Below are positions 33,683 through 45,143 of a stretch of 64,000 nucleotides of DNA, one piece after another (within the stretch, counting starts at the first letter, position 1; the number at the start of each line of letters is the position of its first letter). A program made the translations under genes and the position numbers. Origin of the DNA: Portevinia maculata (taxonomy: Eukaryota > Arthropoda > Insecta > Diptera > Syrphidae); assembly GCA_949715645.1 (NCBI GenBank), contig OX454525.1, positions 61,044,844 to 61,108,843 of the forward strand, written 5' to 3'. The notes under the pieces are model-generated. The model had not been told where the DNA came from. It did not search any database and saw nothing but the letters and a program-made list of their open reading frames with translations.

Positions 33683-34616
33683 TACTCTCTAGGGTCCCGA
33701 AATAATCAAGTTTACGAATTTTTGAAATCCGCCCACAGACACGCCCACAAACTAAAAAAAAACAAAATTTTGGAAAAAATCGAATTTTGAGCTAGAAAGC
33801 TGAAATTTTTTATATATGATCTATGACTCCTAAAACTGCTCGGGATATACAATTTTCAAAATCCGCCCACTGACACGTACACAAAAAAATAAAACAATTT
33901 TATTGAAAAACCAAAATTTGAGCTAGGGAGCTGAAATTTATAATATATACTCTCTAGGGGCCCTTTAAGCTCATGTGTAAATATTTTCAAAATCCGCCCA
34001 CTGACACGCCCACAATTTAAAAAAAAAACTTTTTTTGAAAATCCAAAGTTTGAGCTAGGGAGCTGAAATTTATAATATACACTCTCTAGGGGGCCCTTTA
34101 TGCTCATGTGTAAATATTTTCAAAATCCGCCTACTGAAACGCCCACAATTTACAAAAAAATCTTTTTTGAAAATCCAAAGTTTGAGCTAGGGAGCTGAAA
34201 TTCATACTATATACTCTTTAGGGGTCCTCTATGCTCATGTGTTAATTTTTTTTTAAATCCGCTTACTGACACGCCCACAATTAAATAAAATAATTTTATT
34301 GAAAAATCAAAGTTTGAGCTAGCGAACGTTTTTTTTACAAAAGCTTCGTTTTTGTTTGATAAAATCTTTTAAATGTTATATAACAGAATATGTAGAGCGT
34401 TCTTAACAATTCAACCATACTTAGACTTTTGTCACGCCCACTTATGAGGGATAGGAATAAGAATATAGGATCCAACAGTTCGCCCAAGCGGACTGTAGCC
34501 CGCCCCTATGTTTTTTTTACATTTTAATAATTAATATTTAAATTAAATTTTCTTATATAATTATATTTTAAAATTTACATTAGTTTTGAAATAGTTTATT
34601 TAATTTAAGTTTAAAA

Positions 34617-36230
34617 TTAAGTTATAGCTTCTAAGAAAAGTTGTTTTAATCTTTGTTTCCTGACATTAATTTGCTTGATGCGTGATGCATTTCCTCTTGG
34701 CATCAATTTGATCGCACTGTGTTGGATGTTTTGCAGTTTTCCGATTTGTGTTTGTGCTGCACCTCTCCATGCCAGTACACCGTAGCGTTGCATCGATTCT
34801 ATAAGTGCGTGACACACTTGTTTTTGTACACTAATCGAGGCTTTGTATTGAAGACGAGCTAGCGCAAAAATGGACCCTCTCAGCTTCTTTCGTAGATGAT
34901 TTATGTGAGGCTCCCAGCGAAAGTGACAGTCAATGATAATACCAAGATACTTGTATGTATCCGCGACTTCAATTTGCTGAGCGTCAGACACACTATCATT
35001 TAAAAGTTTTAAGGACGATTTGTGACGCTGGATACATCGGGCTTCGAATGTGCATAAGTTTTTTTTTTCATTTAGTATAAGCCCGTTATCGTGACACCAT
35101 TTCGCAACTTCGTCGAACTCCTCCTGCATCACTGTTGTAGCATCTTCCTGACTTACGACACACAACAATAGCCGTATCATCAGCATATGCGAAAGGTACA
35201 CTTTTTTAAGCATCTAAGCATTTCGTTTGTGTATAAAATGAAAAGTAGAGGGCCAAGCTTCGAGCCTTGCGGTACTCCATATTGAACTTTATGTGCAACA
35301 CTATAGCAATGCATTATTTTTACTCTGAAGGTTCTGTCTGCAAGGTAGTTAGTTAACCAATCCTCCAGCTTTCCTCTAATTCCTACTCTGTATAAAGCGT
35401 TGATGAGTTTAGTGTGGTCGAGCGTTTCAAATGCCTTGCTGATATCTAAAACCAGAACGAGGACATGTTGCCTCATGCTGAGGGCCGTATTGACTACATT
35501 CGCGAAGTCACCAATCAGTTTGTTTGTGCTTTTTCCCTTTTTGAATCCGTATTGGCTTTTGCAGATAAAATTATGCTTCTTTGCAAAGTCCCATATACGA
35601 TCCGAAACGATTTGCTCCATGACATTTTCGATGGCCGGTAAGATTGTAATTCGCCTATAGTTTGTGAATTGCTTTTTAATCCCTCCTTTATATATTGGTC
35701 GTACCACTGCCTCTTTTAGTTTTTTAGGAATTTTTAGCGTATTAAAGCTTATGTTAATTAGTTTGGTTAAAATGGGGACAAAGATATCGATATTAAGTCT
35801 AATATCAGATACTCTAATACCGTCTACCCCGGGTGCTTTCTCTATGCTTAGGCGATGTACCAAACCTTCTACCTCTGCATAATCTGTTTCTCCGAAATAT
35901 ATAGAGTTACATAATCACTTTTTTTGATGACTGGATGTTTCTACATTGCACTTGTATATTATAGACTCTTCCTGTTTTGCGAAAAACATTCCAAATTCCT
36001 CTGCCACCGCAGTCATGTTCTTGTCGGATGGAAAATGTATACTAATAGTGTCATCCAAGGATAGTTTTCGTCGTCCTAACACTTCATCTATTATCGCTCA
36101 TGTTTTTTTTTTGAATCACCTCTTGTTTGTTCAAATCTTTCTTTATAATGTAGATTTTTTTGTTTACTTATTTGCGAAACTGTTTGTACTCGATTTCATA
36201 GGAGAAGTTGCTGCGGTTATTTTAAAATAT
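34617..36230 (-). pseudogene. LINE reverse transcriptase (CR1/L2-like), frameshifted
   Basis: The minus-strand frame 35863-35180 reads IEKAPGVDGIRVSDIRL, a YRRITILPAIENVMEQIV block, SQYGFKKGKSTNKLIGDF and LVLDISKAFETLDH (first catalytic aspartate). GVPQGSKLGPLLFILYTNEM follows. The 35213-34617 frame continues after a shift at about 35200 that removes a clean YADD box. It has EVAKWCHDNGLILNEKK, VADTYKYLGIIIDCHFRW and the C-terminal connection region, ending with a stop at 34617. Upstream sequence to about 36230 extends the frame with two stops and reads as the linker before the RT. The endonuclease is missing, so it is 5'-truncated. It abuts the 3' end of Helentron copy C. Confidence 0.8.
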
Positions 36231-36239
36231 AAGGAGCAA

Positions 36240-37340
36240 TAGTAATTTGAAAGGAACCTTTTCCGTAGTCAGTTTAATTCCTTAATTTATGACAATTTTT
36301 GGTAGGGGCTTCTTCCCATCCTGATCATTCTATAATTATCAAAATCTCAATATTATATCTGTGACATTTCTAAACATGAAATTAGGACATACAATTAACT
36401 CACAGAAGTGCCACCAACAACAAGTGTTTTCGGCTGTATAATTAGCATTTGACATGCAAATTCATACCTTCACCTCAGCATTGGTCTCGGTCTCGGTCAT
36501 AAATGTTATCTTGGTTGGTTTATGGCTGATTACGAACGAGCTATGGGGCGGAGTATGGAAGTGAAAGGCGACCACAAAATAACTATAAATTTTGCACTCA
36601 TAATTAAAATTTTATTCAAGGATTTGAACATTTGAATTAGAGGAAAAGTGAGCCAGTATCCTGTGTGTTGTGTGCCAAAAAACTACTTATACATATATGT
36701 GAATTAACCATCCACATGAAGGAGCAGCAGCGAAAAATATTTTGGTAAACTCTCAGCAGTGTGCCTGACAAGGACCGCATTTGGTTATTCCAATTATGCT
36801 AATGTGTAAAGGCACTTTAAGTGGTTAAATAAAAGCGCAATGTTCAGTTTAAAATTCTGAAATGAAAATTAAGTTCAATCAAGTTATAAGATTGCATGAG
36901 TCAAGTGTAGTTCGATTCGTTTTTTCTAGTTGTTGAATTTCTTTTTCTTCGACATGACAGTCGGAAAGCGAGTGCCTAGAAAAACTGTCCTATATCTTGT
37001 TTCCTTTCCTTCGTCTTTTTTTGGGGTCATGCTATTTCTCTAATTGGTTATCGCCCGTGCATAGACCTTTCAGACCGCTTGTTCTTTTTGATGGCGATCA
37101 TTTTAAACTGGTCATATCTTAAAGCTTTGAATTGTGAGAGAGATGAAGTTCTTATCTTCATTTGTTGTTTTTTTTTTTTTTTTTCTAAATCTGACAAAAT
37201 AAATAATTCAGTGGAACGTGTAAGAAAAATTAAGCTACGTTAGTAAATCTTTTTCAAAGAAATTGTTCTGTATTGCCATAGGGTAGGTTTCATCACAAAA
37301 CTATACTTACCTATTTATTGACAACAAGTTCATCAGCAAT
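36240..37340. other. No recognisable feature
   Basis: AT-rich DNA with a T-rich run near 37166-37184. No motif was seen on either strand. Confidence 0.45.
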
Positions 37341-37350
37341 GCTGAAGGGC

Positions 37351-37554
37351 ATGGGTGGCGACGCTGTAGAGGTTAGTGTGTTGGCTTGTTACCCGTGCGG
37401 TGCAGGTTCAATCCCCATGGGGAACAACAACATACGCCATCCATTCACATGCCTCTACACCAAAAGGAGGATTTCTGCCTGGTAGTACAATGGACCGTTA
37501 CCGAGTCTTGGGATTCCTTTTATTAAATAAAAAAAAAAAAAAAAAAAAAAAATT
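37351..37554 (+). mobile_element. tRNA-derived SINE with poly(A)
   Basis: A 204-bp element is bounded by the 9-bp duplication CTGAAGGGC at 37342-37350 and 37555-37563. The head resembles a tRNA. GGTGGCGACGCTGTAGAGGTT lies in the A-box region and GGTTCAATCCC is a B box near 37407-37417. The body (ACATACGCCATCCATTCAC and AATGGACCGTTACCGAG) ends in a run of about 24 A at 37528-37551. It differs in body and tail from the SINE at 23.4 kb, so it is a separate family. Polymerase III transcription and LINE-borrowed integration are inferred from this structure. Confidence 0.8.
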
Positions 37555-37739
37555 CTGAAGGGCTGCTTCTTGTGGATGACGAAAAATTCTACACACATGG
37601 CGGTAGTACAGAAGGACATCTAAATGAACAATTTCCTCGGATATATTTTCCAAGAACCGTTTTAAACACCCGGCATTACTGTCGAAAAAGTAAGACTCCA
37701 AAAATCAAAAAAATGATTTGGGTCGGAAGAGATACCCTC

Positions 37740-38410
37740 TGAGTTCTTAGAAAACATGGGAGACATCGGGTCCAATTGGCTCATGATTCTCATCTCCAAA
37801 CTGATGACAGCCACTGGAGCAAAGTTTTCTTCTTCATTTGTACAAAGAAAAATGCAATACGCGAGGCTGTGATAATTACCGTTAAATAGAGTTGATGTCA
37901 TGATCATGACCATGAAGATCGTTGAGCGGGTATCAGATAGCCGAATGCTGAAAATAATACGGCTATCTGAAGACCAGTGTGGGTTTGTCACAGGTAAATC
38001 AACCAGCGATTCAATCCAAACTATAAGGATCTTAATCGAAAAACAACGTGATTCCTTTAAGGATATGGTGTTGGTTGATTTTGAAAAGGCCTTTGATACA
38101 CAATCAAGCGATCTGTTATGGGTGGAGCTAAAGAGGACTTCCGCAAACCTACATACAGATGATCATGGACATGTATAAGGTAGTAAAGACACCAGTAAAA
38201 TCCCCCGTTAGTGTCACCGAGGAGTTCGCAATCAAAGTCGATGTACACCAGCGAAGTGTCTTAAGTCCCTTGATATTTATTACATTCTACGATTATCTGC
38301 TTGAAGGAAAAGCGACGGACACCCAAAGTGCATCAGTTATTCTCTGCTGACGATGGAGCCATCATTAGGGATGATCAAACCCCCCCTGCAACGAGCACTC
38401 GATGTATGGG
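37740..38410 (+). pseudogene. RTE-like LINE RT, left part
   Basis: The frame at 37900-38178 reads LSEDQCGFVTGKSTSDSIQT, then ILIEKQRDSFKDMVLVDFEK followed by AFDTQSSDLLW (catalytic block A). The frame at 38159-38350 gives MIMDMYKVVKTPVKSPVSVT and then VHQRSVLSPLIFITF (block B, Q-x-S-x-L-S-P). This wording is that of RTE-type LINEs. The YADD box falls at the frame break near 38345 (SADDGA). The hAT element interrupts it at 38411, and the RTE continues at 40108 after exact removal of that element and one 8-bp duplication (QRALDVW|VEF). Confidence 0.75.
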
Positions 38411-39054
38411 TACGGTGACCATCAGTTCATTATTATAAAGAACTGTTCATTATTTGAAGTAGATGTTCATTAAGAATTATTTTGTATTCAAAAACATAAA
38501 AATGTTCATTATTTCAAAACCTGCTCATTCAGTATTTTATTCAATTTTGTTCAAACAAAAACGAAAAACTAACCAAACCAAAATTCTTTAAACAAAATGA
38601 CCCAACTAGGTATATTAAGAGATTTTTTAACAATCCTTGCTCTGAACCCTGGTTTTTTTTGCAAATTGTCAGGCTAATCCTTTTCATAATAGCATTTGAC
38701 GGATTGAGTCCCAGGAAATATGTATGATGAACGTATCCCTGGTCATTAAAGCTTAAATCAAAAATAAAGCAAAGAAAAGATGAATGCTTTTTGCCAATAA
38801 TAATTAAAAAAGTGATAAAAGATTTAGAGTAAGAAGATCCTACAGTTTTAAATAATATAAAAACACACGCAAATGACTTTTACACTAGTTAATAGTAGAC
38901 TATTTAAATCAGTGGGACAGTGCATTTGTTGGAATTGAGATTTTAGAATGAGTACTTCTACATGCAGTTCCGTCCTGGAAGCAGGTTGAGGCAAGTTTAA
39001 TGTATATTATGAAAAAGAGAAGCGATTTTAATTTTGATGAGTTTGAAGCTTTTG

Positions 39055-39582
39055 ACGAATTTTCGTGTGATGGGATCAAAACTCCTAACTCGGAGGACGA
39101 AATGTATGCTTTACAAAACCCTTATCCTGCCAGTTCTGCTTTATGGCGCCGAGTTCTGGACGATAAGCAGGAAGGGAGAGCTGATACTGGGCTCCTTCGA
39201 AAGAAAAATTCTTCGGCGGATTTGTGGTCCTGTGTGCGAGGAAGGCGAATGGAGGAGAAGATACAACCGCGAACTCTATGAGCTGTACCAAGATGTGGAT
39301 GTAGTCCAAAAAGCCAAAATACGTCGACTACATTGGCTCGGCCACTTCGAGCGAATGGACAATAATGCTCCAGCTAAGAGGATCTTCGAATCCCAGCCCC
39401 CAGGTTCGAGAAGGCAAGGAAGACCAAACCTCCGTTTCAAAGACCAAGCCATCGCGGATGCCAGAGCGCTTGGTCTGGACACAACTGGAAGCAGCGTGCC
39501 CTAGATCGTAGAGGATGGAAGGCTGCTGTGTCTCAGGTAGAGACTCTTCACGGGTCGGGAGCCCGTTAAGTAAGTAAGTAAG
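39055..39582 (+). pseudogene. 5'-truncated LINE fragment inside the hAT element
   Basis: The frame 39034-39504 enters LINE sequence at about 39055. It reads GSKLLTRRTKCMLYKTLI, LPVLLYGAEFWTI, RLHWLGHFERMD and GSRRQGRPNLRFKD, which is the C-terminal region after the RT in LINEs of the STIDQIF type. A frame change near 39485 leads to the usual ending (DRRGWKAAVSQVETLHG) and then a (TAAG)n tail at 39567-39582. No target duplication was found. It splits the C-terminal coding part of the hAT transposase. Confidence 0.75.
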
Positions 39583-39798
39583 AATGTGGCTTGTGTCTTC
39601 CGGGGTCGAATGCTCAAACAAAAAGAGTTTTCTCAGTCTAAAATAATGTTTGGACAAATGAAAGTCGACACTATGAAATCAATGTTAATTACTAAATTTA
39701 ACTATGAAATGACCTGTTTAGAGTTCAGAGAATATTTAAAACAAAAACCAGATTTAATTAAACAAATTTATACTTCAGGAAAGTATTCAAATATGTAA
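39583..39798 (+). pseudogene. hAT transposase C-terminal remnant
   Basis: The frame gives KVDTMKSMLITKFNYEMTCL followed by EFREYLKQKPDL and a stop at 39796-39798. Length, position near the 3' end and the words suggest the C-terminal dimerisation region of a hAT-like transposase, with the preceding piece ending FDEAFDEF-like at about 39055. The identification is supported by the element's 8-bp duplication more than by the protein itself. Confidence 0.5.
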
Positions 39799-40107
39799 AC
39801 AAATAAATGTTACCTGCATTAGGTCCTTATTTTAAATAATGAGGATACTTATTTAATTTTTAAGCGTTTATTTTACAACATTTAGTTAAATTAAAGACTG
39901 AATTTTTTTTATTTATTTATTTTGCCTAACATAGGTAAAAATTAAGAGTTCCTTCAGTAATATTAATTTTAATTAACTAAAGCGAAGACTGAATCCTTGT
40001 GTTTTTTTTTATTGAGTTATTTAAAAAAAAAAATAATAATTAAGAACTGGGTTTAATTTTTTATTTTTTTTGTTCATTATTTGGAATTCAAACAGATGGT
40101 CACCGTA

Positions 40108-40720
40108 TGTATGGGTGGAATTTTTTGGAGGGGAATGGGTATCGTTTTAGTCCGTGAAAAACAGAATACTTTTGCTGTCCGTTACACTCCGATCGGTTCC
40201 AGACATTTTTATGAATGGAAGCGTGATTCCCAAGTGCGAAAAGTTCCAATATCTGGGATCTATGATCAATAGCTAAGCAAGCTGTGATGACGGCATTAAC
40301 AATGGCGTAACCGTAGGATGGTTGAAGTGGCGGCAAAACTCAGTCATATTCTGTGAGCGAAAATATCCCGTAAGTTGAAAGAATGGCTTTACACCGCAGT
40401 TGTGCTCCCGGCGCTCATATACGATTCACAATGTTAAACGGCGAACAAAAAGTATGAAGGCAAATTAACGGCAGCTGAGATGAAGATGCTTCGCATAAAA
40501 GCAGGAGGAAAGATTGGTCGAATAAGAAGTTCCAAGATCCGAGGAAGCCTTCACCTCAAAGATCCCATCTCGAAGAAAATGGAGCAACGTTCCAATACAA
40601 ACGCGAGAGAGAGGCAGGCCTAAAAACTCCTAGATCACACAAATGCAGCAACACCAGCATTTGATTGGTTTCAACGACGAAGTGATTCAAAATCGGGAGG
40701 TCTTTAGCCAGAAAGAAAAC
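40108..40720 (+). pseudogene. RTE-like LINE RT, right part and 3' end
   Basis: This resumes the RTE after the hAT element. It runs ATGAATGGAAGCGTG, CAATATCTGGGATCTATGAT, a block reading GWLKWRQNS and FCERKYP in shifting frames, then RIRSSKIRGSLH. The 3' end is GATCACACAAATGCAGCAAC and ACCAGCATTTGATTGG at about 40636-40668. The same blocks occur at 3060-3390, 13590-14190, 10910-11165 and 42480-42700. Stops and indels are frequent. Confidence 0.65.
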
Positions 40721-40734
40721 TCGAATCACGAATA

Positions 40735-41050
40735 TTTTATCGTTATTTGGTTTTGATTCTTGCACAAGCTGCATTCTATAAGCCTTCAAACCAAGATCTT
40801 TGAGTACAATTTTCCATAAAGCGAACAGACAGAGGCCAAGCTTCTGTGAACGACGTCGAATCAATAAATTTAGATCTTCTTGAATACTCTCTTGAACGGA
40901 TGTAATATTCTCTTCAACACGCACTCTTCTTATGCGATTGGGTGCCAGTGCATCTTGCAAAGAGAATGTTGCGGGAAAAGCGGTCCCAGATTGTCGACTA
41001 TGTCGGGTGAAATATGTCTCTATAAGTTTGGCGCACAGAACCATAATTTT
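40735..41050 (-). pseudogene. Tc1-like transposase fragment (HTH to start of catalytic domain)
   Basis: The minus-strand frame contains ETYFTRHSRQSGTAFPATFS, ALAPNRIRRVRVEENITSVQ, SIRRRSQ-like LLIRRRSQKLGL and LKDLGLKAYRMQLVQESKPN. This order fits the second helix-turn-helix and the lead-in to the DDE domain of insect Tc1-like transposases that start with a DUF4817 domain. The catalytic core is absent: after about 40735 the frame runs into RTE 3' sequence. The family call is from memory of its wording and is moderate. Confidence 0.5.
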
Positions 41051-41109
41051 CGATCCAAATTTAGAAAATTTGATAACGTTGTTGAAGCGTGTATGTCATC
41101 ATGATAAAA

Positions 41110-42480
41110 TGTAAAACTACTGACTCAAAATGACACTGACAGTTCGCAATCTGACAAATGATTTGACAAATATAACTGTCTGTAGTTCGTACTGGGCTAT
41201 CAAAAAAGCCACTTTACAACTCATTGAAATAAACAGTGTTTAATAAAGAAAATTTATTCTACACTGTCTTCCAGTTTGGCGAAATTCTATCCGAAACTAC
41301 TTTTAGCACGTTTATAAATAACTCTCTTGAACCGCATAACAACTTTCTGTAATTTACCCGGACTTATTTATACATACCTTCATGCATAACATAAATGTTT
41401 TATATGCATGATGCCAATGACATGATTCTAGTGCATAAATGTGATTAGCAAATGCAAACGAAGAAAATGCAGGAACCCCTGAAACGCACTTTACTTTGAC
41501 AGAAGTAGTCTTACGTACGTCACCCATCATCATACTTTTACTAAATTTGTACGGCCTTTACTTAATTTTTACAATTAGAAGCTAAGAAAATAATAATTGA
41601 TATCTCAAATAACAGTAGAATCGCGTTCAGATGTTGAACATCTAAATCTTTGCGATTAGATACTTCAATGGCACGAGAAAGACCTGCATGCGAATCATTG
41701 CAAGCATAACATATTGCCATTGCCCTTGCCCATGTTCAGAACATACGTGATTATCGCTGACAATCATTGTTATCCTGAATGTGGCAGATGAGCAATACTA
41801 TACGATGTGCCACTGCCATGATGTTCATATTCAATGGACCTGTGTGGGGTCTTTCACTTATATTCAGATTATCTTATTTGTGCGCCTTCATGGATAAATT
41901 ATTCATACATTTTGTCGAACACTATTGCCGACTGATTCAATGATGCAGGATGCCAATCTACATATATATAGGTATACTATCCTGACAGCGTCCTATGTAA
42001 ACTTGGAGTTGCGAACATTGAAAGGCATTTTGCTGTCTAAATGAATCCATTTCAGCAGTATCTATCTGTATAATCCTATAACTGGAACTATAGATGAAAA
42101 GGATTTATTCATTGTTCTGCCGCCACATTATACCTTCTTACTTCCGCCGCAAAGCATGCTATATATGCGAGTTCGAGAGGATTAATGGTGTTGTTCGTTA
42201 AGTGCATGAAATCAATGCTATCTGCGGATAAGAAAGATTCATTGACCGAAGTGCTCTCATTGGCTGAGCAACAGAAGCGACAGTACTTCATTTTAAATGC
42301 TTGAAGCGTTTCCTCGATGTATGAAACTAGATAAATGAACAGTCGAAACGTCCCGGGGGTGAAATAAATTCTAGAGGTGTCACATACAAGTGAGAGCTTT
42401 TTCTATAATATAAACTTTGACAATAGCGAGGACTTTTAATTGCATGTCTCGTTAGGCCTTTTGAAACAGTTAAAAGGTTT
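41110..42480. other. No recognisable gene
   Basis: AT-rich DNA. GGGCTATCAAAAAAGCCACT at 41196-41215 could be an end of the Tc1-like element on its left, but no partner end was found. Confidence 0.35.
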
Positions 42481-42700
42481 TTATATCTACTTCTCCTTCG
42501 ATGCTATGATTATAATTAATGGAACATAACCCTCCCACTTAACTGCATTCCTACTGATTCTTATGTGGGGTTCGCCCGTTCGACTTCAATGAATATTGGC
42601 AGGACTCCCGGTCTCGGCTTACTTCAAACTAATCAAATGCTGGTGGTGTTGCATTTGTGTGACGCAGGAGTATTTAAGACTGCCTATGTTTGTTTGGCGA
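42480..42700 (-). pseudogene. RTE-like LINE 3' end
   Basis: In minus orientation it contains CACACAAATGCAACACCACC, AGCATTTGATTAG and a GGAGGGTTATGTTCC-type block near 42520-42542. These match the other RTE 3' ends in order. Only the last coding residues and 3' UTR remain. Confidence 0.45.
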
Positions 42701-43735
42701 TTTTGACACGTGCATGCTCTCATTATCTTGATATATTAAAGAACAATACCACTGAATGACACACTCATAGCTGTATCTCAAAAACTAGATAACAGGCCTT
42801 ACAGATTATATCATTAAAAAATACGAAACTATTCGGAAATGATTGTTCCTGATCATAGCTCAGCTTAGGGTAGGTATAGAGGGGTACACAAATGTACACA
42901 AACGTTTTTGAAGCGCCACTAGAATAAAACTTGATATATAGGTATGCAAATAAAAGAATTAAAGTAGTTGTTGATTGCTCCGGGGAATTGAACTGATTAT
43001 TTATTTTTCCATTTTTATGAGCCGAATTTAGGTCATCGGAAAGGTGCTGATGGCGGAGTAGGAAATGAGTGGTGCGTGGCGGAAGTGCAGTGTAATATGA
43101 TTTAGATTGAATGTTCGGAAGTGCAGTGTAATGTGATTTAGATTGACTGTGCTGTATGATTGGGGATAATTTGCGGTTGTGCGAATGTGGTTGGTATTTT
43201 TAATGTGCGAGCGAATACTTATAATTAATGCTATAGAAACATACGGTGCAATAACTTATCTTATATGTGTGAATACTTATAGTATTAAATGCAAAGAACC
43301 TGCGGTGCTATAACTCGTATGTAAATACCGTCAACGGCATTCTAATAAGATAATATTTAAACGGAAGATGCAGATAATTAAGTTATGGGCACCTAACAGT
43401 AATAAAAATAGGTTGGTACATAATTGGGAAGTTATGCGACAAGAGAAGAGGTATCGTTCCAGACAACATATGATTATAGGGACATAAAATAAACAATATT
43501 GCAAGCGAGTTTACAAAAATAAATAAATTAATAAATTCATATTTAGTTATGAAATAAATAAAATAATTTATAAATAAATAAATAAAAATAAATAAATAAA
43601 TAAATATACCTACGATTTTAACATATACGATTAATAAAAATAGAAACTATAAATAAATAAATCAATGCCTTAATAGATGAATGCATAAAATAAAAGTGGA
43701 GTATGTTTTGTGTTTAAGTAAACCTGAAATCGAGT
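42700..43735. other. No gene; short tandem duplication and AT-rich microsatellite
   Basis: A segment containing CGGAAGTGCAGTGTAAT and GATTTAGATTGA is duplicated in tandem near 43079-43146. A (TAAA)n-like tract lies at 43515-43610. No coding motif. Confidence 0.5.
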
Positions 43736-45130
43736 GATTATCAGATGATACACATGACCAGTCATACTAGTCTTCCAGATACTTTTTGAATATTTGAAAC
43801 TGCATGCATTTCATCAGTTGAAAAATGCCAAGGTAAATTTAAAACAGTTTTAGGAGATTTGTTTTGAATTATTTGCAGCTTACGAAGGTGGCAATTTGTA
43901 CGTTTTCTCCAAACAGCTGATCGACTGTAAGATTACTTTAAAAATGATCATTTTGTTTTCGTTCTGTAAATTGGACCTGTCCATACAATCCTGCTTTTAA
44001 TAAATGGGTATAGGATTTTGATATTTGCGTTAACCTTCCTTTTAGATTCCTGGATATGTAATCGGAAAGTTAAGATTTTATCTAGGTGTACCCCAATGTA
44101 TTTAGCACTAGATTTTCAGTTCGTATGGATTCCATTTAATACAAGACTGTCGCTTGGTAAGAACCAAGCTTTTGTTTTTCGGGTAAAAAAGATAGCCTGA
44201 GTCTTTGAAGCTTTTATTTTATTCTTCCAAATACTCTAGTATTTTATGATTGTATTTATGGCAGATTTCAAGTTGGTTTCTACATACTTCACAACATCAG
44301 ATTCACAAATTGTTTATTTTCGGGAAGTCGTGGAAGGAAATTTTGTACGGGATGGCGCCGAGCACAGAATCTTCGGGTACCCCTGCTTCCACTGAATAAT
44401 AATTCGATAACTAGCTATTTACCGAAATCTCAAAATTTCGCCCTGCAAGAAATGATTCTATAATTTTAACAAAATAAATCGGAAAATGTAGTAAAAAAAA
44501 CTTTGTGCAGTAAACCTTTATGCCACACAGTATCAAATGCTTTTTCAACATGTAGAAGGACTATGCCCGTTCTTTTTCCAATAGTAAAATTATTTTTGAC
44601 GTGATTTGTATTTGGTGTATTATGGAGTGATGTTTCCTGAATCCAAACTGTTCATTAAGTAAAGTATTGTTATTATTTCGTTTCTCAAAACATTTGCTCA
44701 AAGTTAAGCTGTAGTCGATCTAATACTTTCTGGTTAGTTAGAATCTTTTCCTGGTTTAAGGATTGGGATAACTTAAGCTGAATTTTTCCAGCCATTGAAG
44801 TTTATTACTGCACTAATTATTCCTAATTCTTCCAATAAGTTCTTTAATGGTGGCCGTTAACATTTGGTTTGGTCTAAAAAGGTTTAACTGGTTAAGTACC
44901 AGAATATGAATTGGAGGCGTTTTTGTGTTATTCCGTTGATTAGATTGCTGGGGTATGATTGATTAATACTCGCATGTACCCAAGCCGTAAACGACCGAAC
45001 AGCTTCAACGATTTGAAGTTGATTTAATTGTACGGGTAATTCTCCCTGAGGGTTTCTCAGTTTTGATCGCATTTCACTTTTGAAACGATTCCAATCGGCT
45101 TTTCCATAATCGTAAACAAAATTACTGCCT

Positions 45131-45143
45131 TCCTCAGGTGTTA
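45131..45143. repeat. Target site duplication, left (13 bp)
   Basis: TCCTCAGGTGTTA is repeated at 45374-45386. Removing the SINE and one copy restores a continuous LINE coding segment. Confidence 0.9.

Larger units (their letters stand above)
28921..34517 (+). mobile_element. Helentron-like element, copy C, split by a LINE
   Basis: The left part, 28921-29135, has the head (ATTCCCTATTCAAAGGGTAT, slightly degenerate) and a short GTCC array. The right part, 33683-34517, holds the remaining 130-bp units, the GAATA-type 3' motif and the CAGTTCGC/GCGGACTG hairpin near 34466-34486. The 4.5-kb LINE sits between them and duplicates 12 bp of the element. This copy carries an extra segment, TTATATAACAGAATATGTAG near 34376-34395, that is also in copies D and E but not in A or B, so at least two subfamilies exist. 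Minus-strand frames across the repeats are artefacts. Confidence 0.8.
38411..40107 (+). mobile_element. hAT-like DNA transposon inserted in the RTE
   Basis: The ends are TACGGTGACCATC (38411-38423) and its exact inverse GATGGTCACCGTA (40095-40107). The flanks are an 8-bp duplication, TGTATGGG (38403-38410 and 40108-40115), the length typical of hAT insertions. TTCATTATT words recur near both ends as likely transposase-binding sites. Coding remnants are a short frame before 39055 (KKRSDFNFDEFEAFDEF) and one at 39583-39798. A 0.5-kb LINE fragment sits between them. Most of the transposase is deleted, so this copy depends on others. Confidence 0.85.

Noticed and set aside
33856..34107. Minus-strand frames with repeated words such as LPSSNFGFS and VSVGGF here and at 57916-58107
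   Set aside because: They arise from the 130-bp units of the Helentron-like elements, which repeat in all copies and have no start, domain or codon pattern of a gene.
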